From Bacteroidetes bacterium HGW-Bacteroidetes-3 (GTDB lineage: Bacteria > Bacteroidota > Bacteroidia > Flavobacteriales > Flavobacteriaceae): DNA of 49,473 bases. Every line of letters begins with the position of its first letter. Positions within the stretch are counted from its first letter, which is position 1. Made by a program: the position numbers and the translations under genes. This document shows, one piece after another, positions 1 through 6,673 of the stretch. The stretch lies in contig PHDE01000004.1 of the NCBI GenBank assembly GCA_002842505.1, positions 1 to 49,473 on the forward strand, written 5' to 3'. Below the pieces are notes generated by a model, which had not been told where the DNA came from, ran no database searches, and saw only the letters and a program-made list of their open reading frames with translations.

Positions 1-530
1 TTTTTGCCGTTGCCTTTTACAATAAGAAAATCCTTATAAACAATTCCTGTAATTTTCCCTTTTGCTTCATTGGGCATTCTGTAATAAAATAATCCAATTT
101 CTAATGGAAATTGCGCAAACTCCTGAATTAAAAAATCGTAGCTAACTTTTTTTAAATAGTGTTTCAATTCATTCTCATTGTGCATTTTTTCTACGCGAAG
201 TCCCTGCAAACCCATATCGGGTTTAATGATAAATGGAAATTTAACGGTAGAATTTTCTAATTTTTTTAGGACAGATTCCAGCATTTCATCAGCCTTAAAA
301 AACAGTGTTTCGGGATAATATTGCTTCGGAATTAAATCGTAAATTTCCTTTTTGCTTTCCAATGCAAATCCGCCGTTTCTGATTTTAAGATTGCTAGCGT
401 TAAAAAACCCCAATGATTTTGCTTTAAGGCTCAAATAAATCCAATAGAAGTAAATAGGGAAATAAACTACGTTCATATTCCAATATTCCCAATGCAGGAT
501 TTTATGAAGGGTATTTTTAGCTTTTCTCAA
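1..530 (-). CDS. ATP-grasp family protein (D-Ala-D-Ala ligase-like), partial, C-terminus off the left edge
   Basis: About 176 codons are visible, running off position 1 with no stop. I translated it by hand: an N-terminal hydrophobic, aromatic-rich stretch (about residues 19-35, NVVYFPIYFYWIYLSL) is followed by FIIKPDMGLQGLRVEKM, which resembles the ATP-binding lysine and glycine loop of ATP-grasp ligases, then FLIQEF. Flavobacterial relatives are usually named D-alanine--D-alanine ligase, but the real substrate is unknown and I would not assume a cell-wall role. No ATG lies at the N-terminus: a TTG at 530 overlaps the TGA of the upstream NRDE gene (TTGA), and the first ATG is 18 codons later at 476. 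The overlap suggests translational coupling at the end of the operon starting at 2941. Confidence 0.72.
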   Translation of the reverse strand, partial: MRKAKNTLHKILHWEYWNMNVVYFPIYFYWIYLSLKAKSLGFFNASNLKIRNGGFALESKKEIYDLIPKQYYPETLFFKADEMLESVLKKLENSTVKFPFIIKPDMGLQGLRVEKMHNENELKHYLKKVSYDFLIQEFAQFPLEIGLFYYRMPNEAKGKITGIVYKDFLIVKGNGK

Positions 531-1228
531 AATGTTGTTTTTTCAATGCTTTCATTGTTTTCCATATCCACATAAGTCATTTCAACCAAATTGTTTTGTG
601 TGAGCAATTGTGTGATGCTCAATGTTTTGGTTGTTTCATCTCTGTTAATGACCAAGCCAAATTCCGCATTTTCGGGTTGGGTATTTTTATGGAATGAAAG
701 TATTTTTTCGGAAGTCAAATTATTATTTTGTTGCATAAAATCTTCAAACCATTGTTTTCTTAAGGCTCTTTGCTCTTGGTTATAAAGTGTTGAAGATGAC
801 CAAATATGCGATGCTGAAATTGAATGCGGAATGGCATATTTCTCTTTTTCGTCCCATTTTAATTCCACCAATTTGTTTTTTTGAAAAACAATGAGCGTAA
901 AAGGTTCAACGCCTTTTAAGTTGATGGAGGAAAAATAGCTCATCGGATTTGGGGCTTTTATCATTTCCATTAAAATAACGCCGCGACTTTTTGCATAATC
1001 AGATTTCTTATGATGATTTTCAAAAGCGCCGTTCAATAAAACAATGCACGCTCCATCATTTTTGGCCACAATCCAAGTTCCTCCGGCTTTTTCATCTTTT
1101 GGATACAATAATTTTGTGCCATTTTCACCATATATTTTTGGCGAAATTGTTGGACGGGCAATTTTTTCGTCTCTGTTTGAAGTTAAAACAAACCCGTTTT
1201 TAAGCGGAACAAAAGTTACTGTGCACAT
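527..1228 (-). CDS. NRDE family protein (TANGO2-like)
   Basis: 233 aa. It starts MCTVTFVPL and has the diagnostic NRDE tetrapeptide in TSNRDEKIARP at about residues 17-27; this with Cys2 is the signature of the NRDE/TANGO2 family (formerly DUF833). The Cys right after the initiator Met resembles N-terminal nucleophile hydrolases, a family-level idea rather than something shown here. Human TANGO2 is linked to lipid/haem metabolism, but the bacterial role is unsettled. A GGTW motif (about residues 49-52) typical of the family is present. The start overlaps the end of the DinB-like gene by 13 nt and its stop overlaps the start of the ATP-grasp gene, so it sits inside a translationally coupled operon. 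Confidence 0.88.
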   Translation of the reverse strand: MCTVTFVPLKNGFVLTSNRDEKIARPTISPKIYGENGTKLLYPKDEKAGGTWIVAKNDGACIVLLNGAFENHHKKSDYAKSRGVILMEMIKAPNPMSYFSSINLKGVEPFTLIVFQKNKLVELKWDEKEKYAIPHSISASHIWSSSTLYNQEQRALRKQWFEDFMQQNNNLTSEKILSFHKNTQPENAEFGLVINRDETTKTLSITQLLTQNNLVEMTYVDMENNESIEKTTF

Positions 1229-1719
1229 TCTTTTTTATATCTTATGGTTGCTGGGGCAAGGCCAAATGTTTCATCAATGATTGATGCGCAGTTTAATTCC
1301 AGCAAGCCCACTTTTATCAGTGCCTGATGGTGAATGCTGTGTTCTAAACAATAGGCCAATTCCCTAAACAATGTTGTTTTTATTTGGATTTGATTTCCTT
1401 CTTCAGCACAAAAATTTCCTTCTAAAACCAAGGGTTCATCTGCAATTTCCAACGCCAATCGGGTATTTATGGAATCCATAATTTGAATAGCAAAATCCTT
1501 GTCTGTTTCAATCGATAAATTTCTTTTGCGATGGTCGTAATTAACAATCTTGGAATCTAATCCATTAAAAACGCTTTGGTAAAATTCTAAAATATGCCTA
1601 ACATGCTGGCCAATTGTTGCCTCAGACAGTAATTTAGAAGCATAAGTATATTGCTCGTTAGACAATTGGGCCACTAAATTTTTTATTTCTTCCAAATTTT
1701 GTTTGCAGTAGGTTTTCAT
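1216..1719 (-). CDS. DinB family protein (putative metal-dependent four-helix bundle)
   Basis: 167 aa, predominantly helical. GQHVRHILEF places His39 and His42 in the first helix pair, and LEHSIHHQALI near residue 133-143 supplies further histidines, consistent with the metal-binding triad of the DinB/YfiT-like superfamily. Members act as thiol-dependent S-transferases or are of unknown function; nothing here fixes the substrate. Despite the family name there is no evidence for a DNA-damage role. It lies 11 nt after the peroxidase-related gene and overlaps the NRDE gene by 13 nt, so co-expression is likely. The family call is reasonable from the His pattern and length; the function is open. 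Confidence 0.75.
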   Translation of the reverse strand: MKTYCKQNLEEIKNLVAQLSNEQYTYASKLLSEATIGQHVRHILEFYQSVFNGLDSKIVNYDHRKRNLSIETDKDFAIQIMDSINTRLALEIADEPLVLEGNFCAEEGNQIQIKTTLFRELAYCLEHSIHHQALIKVGLLELNCASIIDETFGLAPATIRYKKECAQ

Positions 1720-1730
1720 TGATTCTTAGT

Positions 1731-2291
1731 TTAATATTTATAACCTGTTCCTTCGTTCTCTTCAAGGTTTACGCCCAATGCCAGCACAATTCTGTTTACA
1801 AAATTAAAATAGGCAATCACCAATGTGGCGTCCAAAATGGCGGCATCTGAAAGTCCGGCAGTTTTTAGGCTGTCAATCATTCTTGGTTCGTCAAAATCAC
1901 TCGGATTAACGGTCAGGCTTTCAGCATACAGACAAAGGGCAATTTCACGTTCGTTTAATTGGGCTTCAAAATAATTTTTGCGTAATTTTTGGATTCTGTC
2001 TTCATTTTTCCAATAATTATTTAGGGCTTGTGAATGATGAATTTGGCAATAAAAACATTGGTTTGAAACCGATGTAACCACCGCCATCATTTCTCTTTCG
2101 GCCCTGGAAAGCTCCGATTTCGAAAACATAATTTCCATATACAAATCGATATGTTTCACAATGCTTTCCGGACGCAAACTTTGAATTTTATGAACCTCGG
2201 CAAGCTGACCTCTTTTTTGGATTAAATCATCATAGATTTCTTTTAGCCTGCCGGTCGCTTCTTCTTGTTGTATAACTTTTATTCTGCTCAT
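1731..2291 (-). CDS. peroxidase-related CxxC protein (carboxymuconolactone decarboxylase/AhpD superfamily)
   Basis: 186 aa. The redox centre is visible as NQCFYCQIHHSQAL (about residues 78-91), a CxxC followed by His as in AhpD and the 'peroxidase-related enzyme' family. Such proteins are all-helical oligomers that reduce peroxides or serve as redox adaptors. The ATG overlaps the stop of the upstream coaB gene by 4 nt (ATGA), so the two are coupled. A second CxxC protein of the same superfamily lies at 3096-3656 but is clearly diverged, with different flanking sequence. The reductant and substrate are unknown. Confidence 0.85.
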   Translation of the reverse strand: MSRIKVIQQEEATGRLKEIYDDLIQKRGQLAEVHKIQSLRPESIVKHIDLYMEIMFSKSELSRAEREMMAVVTSVSNQCFYCQIHHSQALNNYWKNEDRIQKLRKNYFEAQLNEREIALCLYAESLTVNPSDFDEPRMIDSLKTAGLSDAAILDATLVIAYFNFVNRIVLALGVNLEENEGTGYKY

Positions 2292-2941
2292 ACTATTTCA
2301 ACTAATTCATTTACAATGTCAATGGCAACTTCCTTTTTTGATTTTAACGAAAAAAATTTGATGTCGCCTTCTTTTTTAAGAATGGCTATTTTATTGGTGT
2401 CAAATCCAAATCCTTCTCCTTTTTTAGGCGAATTAATCACAACCGCGTCAAAACATTTTGTCTTCAATTTTTTAGTTGCATTTTCTATAACATTATTGGT
2501 TTCTAACGCAAATCCGATGGAAATTTGATTCCGATTTTTGACTTTCCCGAATTCATAAGCCAAATCTACATTTTTAACAAATTCAACCATAGAAACTTCC
2601 GATGTTTTTTTTATTTTGCAATCCGATTTAAATTTTGGTCTGTAATCGGAAACCGCCGCCGAAAATATGGCAACGTCGGTGGTATCAAAATAAGTTTTGC
2701 AAGCTTCAAACATTTCGTTGGCAGTTTTTACTTGAATTATATTTTTTGCCGGCATTGTTGAATTAATGGAAACCGGGCCGGAAATTAAGGTGACTTCTGC
2801 GCCATTTTTGTGTAAAAAATCCGCAATGGCATAACCCATTTTTCCGGTCGATTCATTTGAAATAAACCGAACAGGATCCAAGTATTCCCTGGTTGGACCG
2901 GCGGTAATCAGTACCTTTAAATTTTTCAATTTACGCAACAT
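2288..2941 (-). CDS. coaB: phosphopantothenate-cysteine ligase, stand-alone CoaB-type domain
   Basis: 217 aa. Residues 9-50 (VLITAGPTREYLDPVRFISN and STGKMGYAIA) form the Rossmann-like nucleotide-binding start of the CoaB half of CoaBC/Dfp. AAVSDYRP at about residues 95-102 matches the AAVADYRP motif, and VVINSPKKGEGFGFDTN at about 167-183 matches the ANDV..GF..N region. CoaB joins cysteine to 4'-phosphopantothenate in coenzyme A synthesis. In most bacteria, including many Bacteroidota, it is fused behind a flavoprotein decarboxylase (CoaC) in a protein of about 400 aa; here that half is absent and the 154 nt upstream has no room for it. It is the first gene of an operon running to position 1. 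It may be the only CoaB, with CoaC elsewhere, or a paralogue. Confidence 0.88.
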   Translation of the reverse strand: MLRKLKNLKVLITAGPTREYLDPVRFISNESTGKMGYAIADFLHKNGAEVTLISGPVSINSTMPAKNIIQVKTANEMFEACKTYFDTTDVAIFSAAVSDYRPKFKSDCKIKKTSEVSMVEFVKNVDLAYEFGKVKNRNQISIGFALETNNVIENATKKLKTKCFDAVVINSPKKGEGFGFDTNKIAILKKEGDIKFFSLKSKKEVAIDIVNELVEIV

Positions 2942-3033
2942 TTCGTGTTTATGGATGTTTATTTGCTTCTTTTTATGAAAGAATAGACTTGGACTTTAGG
3001 TTTTCCTGACAAATTCAACCTTTTTTTATTTGT

Positions 3034-3080
3034 CCATAAAAAAACCAATAAAGGAAAATATCCTTTATTGGTTTTTATGG
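3034..3080 (-). terminator. intrinsic terminator / long hairpin after the AhpD-like gene
   Basis: A near-perfect inverted repeat: arm CCATAAAAAAACCAATAAAG, a short A-rich loop, then the complementary arm CTTTATTGGTTTTTATGG. On the minus strand the stem ends in a T-run, and it starts just after the stop of the gene at 3096. The A/T-rich arms on both sides could make it bidirectional, but no plus-strand gene ends here. Confidence 0.75.
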
Positions 3081-3095
3081 GTCAATTCAACTTAT

Positions 3096-3656
3096 TTATT
3101 TTTTCCAAACGCGGCTTGAAAAAGCGGCATCCACTTCTGGATGTGTGTTGTGGTTGGAATAGTTGCTGATCGTTTTTACGGCAATTCCCGCAATAATGCC
3201 TAAAATGTGAATTTCAGTATAACCAGCAGCTAAAAATTCATCAACTTCTGCCTGCGTAACATTTCCGCGATTTGCAGTTAAGGAACGTGTTAATTTTGAC
3301 AATGCGGCCAATTTTACATCGGGAATTTGTTTTCCATCTCGAATTGCATTGGTTACTTCTACCGGAACTTTTGTCATCATATCGCCCACAAAACTATGGG
3401 CAGCCATACAATATTCGCAATTATTTTCATAAGCTACCGAAAGAAAAACCACTTCTTGTTCCACTGAATTAAAACCTGAATTGGCCCTAAAACTATTATA
3501 AGAATAGGTATAAGCGTCAAGCAAAGCCGGATTGTGGGCCATTTTTGCATACATATTTGGAATAAATCCCAAAGCTTTTTGCGTATTTTCCAAAATTTCT
3601 TTCGATATTTTAGGAGCGTTTTCTGCGGTAAGGTTTTCTAAATTTAAATTTGCCAT
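3096..3656 (-). CDS. AhpD-like carboxymuconolactone decarboxylase family protein
   Basis: 186 aa. The active-site motif is NNCEYCMAAHSFVGDMM (about residues 79-95), the CxxC plus His of alkylhydroperoxidase D-like proteins. The N-terminus (KALGFIPNMYAKMAHNPALL) is typical of the group usually annotated carboxymuconolactone decarboxylase; with CxxC a thiol-peroxidase or redox function is more likely than decarboxylation. It appears to be a single-gene unit: a terminator follows at 3034-3080 and a TAnnTTTG motif lies upstream at 3700-3707. Next gene upstream is yceI-like, another protein often associated with stress responses. Confidence 0.88.
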   Translation of the reverse strand: MANLNLENLTAENAPKISKEILENTQKALGFIPNMYAKMAHNPALLDAYTYSYNSFRANSGFNSVEQEVVFLSVAYENNCEYCMAAHSFVGDMMTKVPVEVTNAIRDGKQIPDVKLAALSKLTRSLTANRGNVTQAEVDEFLAAGYTEIHILGIIAGIAVKTISNYSNHNTHPEVDAAFSSRVWKK

Positions 3657-3699
3657 GTTTGGTGTTTTTTTAAAAGTCCGTTTGGCAAAATCAGGTATT

Positions 3700-3707
3700 C
3701 AAAATTA
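3700..3707 (-). promoter_or_regulatory. candidate -7 element (TAATTTTG) for the AhpD-like gene
   Basis: Reads TAATTTTG on the minus strand, fitting the Bacteroidota -7 consensus TAnnTTTG, 43 nt before the ATG at 3656. I could not find a convincing -33 TTG. Confidence 0.4.
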
Positions 3708-3764
3708 AAGTTGAATAAGAACTGATTTCACCTAACGAACTTCAGGGATTAATTTAGTAGTAAT

Positions 3765-4319
3765 TTAGTAGTTTGCTTCTACGCTTACTTCAACTGTTTT
3801 TGCAATATTTGTTGATGGTTTTCCGGCTTTAAAAGCGATTTTGTAATCGGCCAAAGTAACATTCAATTTAGAACTTAAAGCCACTTTTCCATTATTTACA
3901 ACTATGGTCGCTTTTTCTTTAACAGGATTTGTAACGCCATTGATAGTTAACTCACCGGCAACTTCAACCGGATAAGAACCGTCTTTTGCGAAATTTACTT
4001 TTGAAATATCTGTAATTTTTCCTGTTAATTTTGCTTTTGGATTTGTTTTGGTATCCAAAAACTTTTTGCTGTTAAAATGCTCTTGCATCAACGCTTTTTC
4101 AAATTCAAAACTTTGCATTGGTACAGAAAATACAATTTCACCGGTTGTGGTTTCTAAAGTACCCACTGTTTTAAAATTATTGGCTTCAATATTTTCCGCA
4201 GGTGTTGAGGAAAAGAATTTGAAGTGTGTTGTTGAACTTACCAATTTTTGGGCCGAAGCATTAAAAGAAGTTAGTGATATTGCTACTGCTGCAAGGGTTG
4301 TTAAGATTGTTTTTTTCAT
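3765..4319 (-). CDS. YceI family periplasmic lipocalin-like protein
   Basis: 184 aa. A clear signal peptide occupies residues 1-23 (MKKTILTTLAAVAISLTS... ending NASA/Q). The mature protein shows YceI hallmarks: HFKFFSSTPAENIEA, a PMQSFEFEKALMQEHFNS stretch, and a C-terminal strand pattern. YceI proteins form an extended lipocalin-like beta-barrel; some bind polyisoprenoids such as ubiquinone precursors, but the ligand here is unknown. It lies 67 nt downstream of the OB-fold gene and no promoter motif is visible between them, so both are probably read from upstream of 4869. Confidence 0.9.
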   Translation of the reverse strand: MKKTILTTLAAVAISLTSFNASAQKLVSSTTHFKFFSSTPAENIEANNFKTVGTLETTTGEIVFSVPMQSFEFEKALMQEHFNSKKFLDTKTNPKAKLTGKITDISKVNFAKDGSYPVEVAGELTINGVTNPVKEKATIVVNNGKVALSSKLNVTLADYKIAFKAGKPSTNIAKTVEVSVEANY

Positions 4320-4386
4320 GATTTCTAATTTTAATTATTTATTTATTTATTATTGTTTAGGGTTTATTTGTTTAACTTTTAGTATT

Positions 4387-4869
4387 TTATTTAGCGGCTA
4401 CAATGTCACTTTTTTCTATGATTACATTTTCGTACATTTCCAAATCTTCATCATAAGTGGCGCCTGATCTAATTACGCCTTTAATAGTGACTTGATCGCC
4501 AATTTTAATGTTTTCGGCATTGGCATTTGTTTCTGCGGTAAACGTGCAGCTTACGCCTGCTTTATCTCCATCAGCTTTTAAAAGGATTACTTTTTGACTG
4601 TTGAAATCTGTCGAAATTTCTGAAACTAAGCCTGTTATTTCCAGCACTTTTGATTCCCCATTTTCATCTAAATATTTATCGTTGGCTTTTTTGGCATCCG
4701 TTAAATATTCATTTACAATTTCGCTCGCATTATAGCTAAAGTCGGTTTTTGTGTTTTGCACATCTCTTGCCGGTTTATTAAACATATAAAATCCAATACC
4801 GCCTCCAATCAGAATTCCCACTCCAATTACTATAAGCACTATTTTAAAAATTTTCTTTTTTGTTGTCAT
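4387..4869 (-). CDS. membrane-anchored OB-fold protein (tRNA_anti-like domain)
   Basis: 160 aa. One N-terminal transmembrane helix (about residues 9-30, IVLIVIGVGILIGGGIGFYM) is followed by a soluble domain of about 120 aa whose strand pattern and the segment VTIKGVIRSGATYDEDLE resemble the tRNA_anti-like OB-fold family (PF12869). Its orientation, helix in and domain out, suggests a periplasmic domain. It is followed by the YceI gene in the same direction, and this pairing, as I recall it, recurs in Bacteroidota. No catalytic residues are evident; binding of a small ligand is a guess from the fold. Confidence 0.75.
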   Translation of the reverse strand: MTTKKKIFKIVLIVIGVGILIGGGIGFYMFNKPARDVQNTKTDFSYNASEIVNEYLTDAKKANDKYLDENGESKVLEITGLVSEISTDFNSQKVILLKADGDKAGVSCTFTAETNANAENIKIGDQVTIKGVIRSGATYDEDLEMYENVIIEKSDIVAAK

Positions 4870-5057
4870 CTTTCAGTTTGTTAATTTGTTTTTATTTGAA
4901 TGTATAGACTTCGATACTTTTAATTCCTGACAAATAAAAATTTATTTTATTTTAATTTTTGGAAATATTCCTTTATTTACGGAGTTAAAATCGATTTGGA
5001 ACAGCAACTAAATTCAAATAATTTTTTGAGGTTACCTTCCTTTTTAGTGAGCCAGCC

Positions 5058-5086
5058 CGCCTTTTCGGAGGGCGTTTCCTTGTGGG
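5058..5086. repeat. dispersed GC-rich repeat, copy 1
   Basis: CGCCTTTTCGGAGGGCGTTT and the following nine bases match the reverse complement of 36330-36358 at 27 of 29 positions by direct comparison. Both copies are intergenic or inside an insertion-sequence remnant. Base composition is far more GC-rich than the surroundings. Confidence 0.7.
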
Positions 5087-5223
5087 TTGAATTAAGAATG
5101 AGTAATTAAAATTTTTATTGGCTCCTTGCGTATTTTCTTTGCGGAATTTGCGGTTAAAAATCTTTGTGCTTGTGTTGATTTTTAGAAATTAACCAGAAAT
5201 ATTCTTAAAATCTATTTAAAAAG

Positions 5224-5240
5224 TCTTCCCTTCGGGAAGA
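5224..5240 (-). terminator. intrinsic terminator after queD-like gene
   Basis: Perfect 7-bp stem TCTTCCC/GGGAAGA with a 3-nt loop, followed on the minus strand by CTTTTT. It lies 1 nt past the stop of the 6-carboxytetrahydropterin-synthase-like gene and closes the operon that begins at 12139. Confidence 0.8.
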
Positions 5241-5241
5241 T

Positions 5242-5700
5242 TTAGATGGGATTTTGATCCGATGCGTACCACTCTGCGTGTGAAGTTCCGGTTTCCTGTA
5301 ATTTTAGGGAATGCAGTTTTATGTTTTTCGGCAATCTGCTTTTTATTTTTTCGGCAAAATCAACCAACATCATTTCGCTGGTGGGCTGATAATCGACCAA
5401 AATAACGCTGTGGTCTCTTTTTTCCAGTTCCCTCGCCAATTCAATATGTGGCGTATTTTTGTTAAAAACAGTAGCGTGGTCAAATTTATTCACAATTTCC
5501 GACGAAACAATTTTTTTCAAATCCCCAAAATCAATCACCATTCCATATTTCACATTTGACGCATCAGCTATTGGCGTTCCAATGACGGTTACGGAAAGTT
5601 TATAACTGTGTCCGTGAACATTTTTGCATTTTCCGTCGTAACCATACAACGCGTGCCCTGTTTCAAAATTGAATTGTTTTGTAATTCTAATAATGCTCAT
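5242..5700 (-). CDS. queD: 6-pyruvoyl-tetrahydropterin / 6-carboxytetrahydropterin synthase family protein
   Basis: 152 aa. Zinc ligands are visible as His16 (ETGHALYG) and His29/His31 (CKNVHGHSY), with the catalytic Cys25 just before; FDHATVF supplies the catalytic Asp-His pair and LQETGTSHAEW the substrate-binding Glu. This fits QueD, which makes 6-carboxytetrahydropterin for queuosine, and the related PTPS family; sequence alone cannot fully exclude a pterin role. No other queuosine gene is present in the window. It is the last gene of a co-directional run, 20 nt after a small membrane-protein gene, and is closed by a terminator. Confidence 0.87.
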   Translation of the reverse strand: MSIIRITKQFNFETGHALYGYDGKCKNVHGHSYKLSVTVIGTPIADASNVKYGMVIDFGDLKKIVSSEIVNKFDHATVFNKNTPHIELARELEKRDHSVILVDYQPTSEMMLVDFAEKIKSRLPKNIKLHSLKLQETGTSHAEWYASDQNPI

Positions 5701-5720
5701 TTTGTTTCAAAATTTTAAAT

Positions 5721-5903
5721 TCAATCGTCAAAATCTTTTCTGTTTTTGGCTTTGTAATAGATGAAATAAGCCAATAACGCCAGCAACACAAAAGGCAAAT
5801 AAGTGCCAATCATTATGCCAATTTCATACCTATTATCCGGTGCGTTTTTAATTTTCTCTTCAACATTAATTTGTTGAAAAAATGCGATAAAATTCATCAA
5901 CAT
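5721..5903 (-). CDS. small single-pass membrane protein, unknown function
   Basis: 60 aa. One transmembrane helix at about residues 29-50 (MIGTYLPFVLLALLAYFIYY) is followed by a basic/acidic tail (KAKNRKDFDD), with an amphipathic-looking N-terminus. It fits between the crotonase gene (3 nt gap) and queD (20 nt gap) in the same direction, and the start is preceded by AGGA, so it is likely a real small gene. I do not recognise the family. Confidence 0.65.
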   Translation of the reverse strand: MLMNFIAFFQQINVEEKIKNAPDNRYEIGIMIGTYLPFVLLALLAYFIYYKAKNRKDFDD

Positions 5904-5906
5904 TCC

Positions 5907-6662
5907 TTACTTTTTAAATTTTTGCAAAGCCCTTTTTGTTGCTTCAGAAAGCACCAATTTACCGCTTATTTCTGCCCTTTCTTCCAATAATTTATCCCAA
6001 TTTTCCGTGCCTTTCCACAATACTTTTTTCATTTCCTTTAACGCTTCTGGATTATATTGCGAGAGCTTTAAAGCCAAATAGTCTACTTCCTTGTCCATTT
6101 CCTCAATAGTTTCAAAAACTTTGGCATACAATCCTTTTTCCTTGGCCCAATAGGCATTTTGCCAACTGGTTGCGTCTAAAGTTAATTCACTTAAGGCAGC
6201 CAAACCCATTTTTCGTTCAACAGCAGGAGCTATCACAAACGGTCCAATGCCAATGGCAAATTCCGATAATTTTATGGAAGCCTGTTCCGTGGCAAAACAA
6301 TAATCGCAAGCAGCAGCCAAACCAACGCCGCCGCCAACAGCTTTTCCCTGAACACGGCCAATAATTAATTTTGAGCATTTTCGCATCGCATTAATAACAT
6401 TGGCAAAACCAAGAAAGAATTGTTTTCCTTCATCAATAGTTGAAATTGCGGTCAATTCATCAAAAGAGGCGCCTGCACAAAAAGTTTTTTCTGCTTCACT
6501 TTTTAAAATGATGACGTGAACCTCATTATTGGCGCTTAGTTCTTTAAAAGATATTGCTAGCCTTTCCAACAACTCGCTTGGAAGTGAATTGCTTGCCGGA
6601 TGCCCAAATTCTATGGTGGCAATGTTATTTTGTATGTGGGTATATAAATTTCCGTTGCTCAT
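5907..6662 (-). CDS. enoyl-CoA hydratase/isomerase (crotonase) family protein
   Basis: 251 aa from the ATG at 6662 (an upstream in-frame TTG at 6671 is less likely). The oxyanion-hole segment CAGASFDELTAI and the helix GRVQGKAVGGGVGLAAACDY are typical of crotonases. The position of the first catalytic Glu of classical enoyl-CoA hydratase (the CELA context) is Gly here (GGGVGLAA), while the second Glu is plausibly the one in KLSEFAIGIG. This resembles the methylglutaconyl-CoA hydratase-like branch, so hydration of an ordinary enoyl-CoA should not be assumed. It lies 11 nt after the MATE gene. Confidence 0.85.
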   Translation of the reverse strand: MSNGNLYTHIQNNIATIEFGHPASNSLPSELLERLAISFKELSANNEVHVIILKSEAEKTFCAGASFDELTAISTIDEGKQFFLGFANVINAMRKCSKLIIGRVQGKAVGGGVGLAAACDYCFATEQASIKLSEFAIGIGPFVIAPAVERKMGLAALSELTLDATSWQNAYWAKEKGLYAKVFETIEEMDKEVDYLALKLSQYNPEALKEMKKVLWKGTENWDKLLEERAEISGKLVLSEATKRALQKFKK

Positions 6663-6673
6663 AATGTTCAAAG

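Larger units (their letters stand above)
4870..5241. other. 372-nt intergenic region with a dispersed GC-rich repeat and a degenerate TTTGCG repeat
   Basis: No gene is visible. 5058-5086 is a GC-rich 29-mer that recurs with two mismatches, in inverse orientation, at 36330-36358. About 5122-5170 is a loose run of CCTTGCG/CTTTGCGG/TTTGCGG words, a style of degenerate repeat I associate with Bacteroidota intergenic DNA. The right end carries the queD terminator at 5224-5240. The rest is AT-rich and unremarkable. Confidence 0.6.

Noticed and set aside
2942-3095. Remnant of a CoaC domain upstream of coaB
   Set aside because: Only 154 nt with a terminator hairpin; no flavoprotein motif in any frame.
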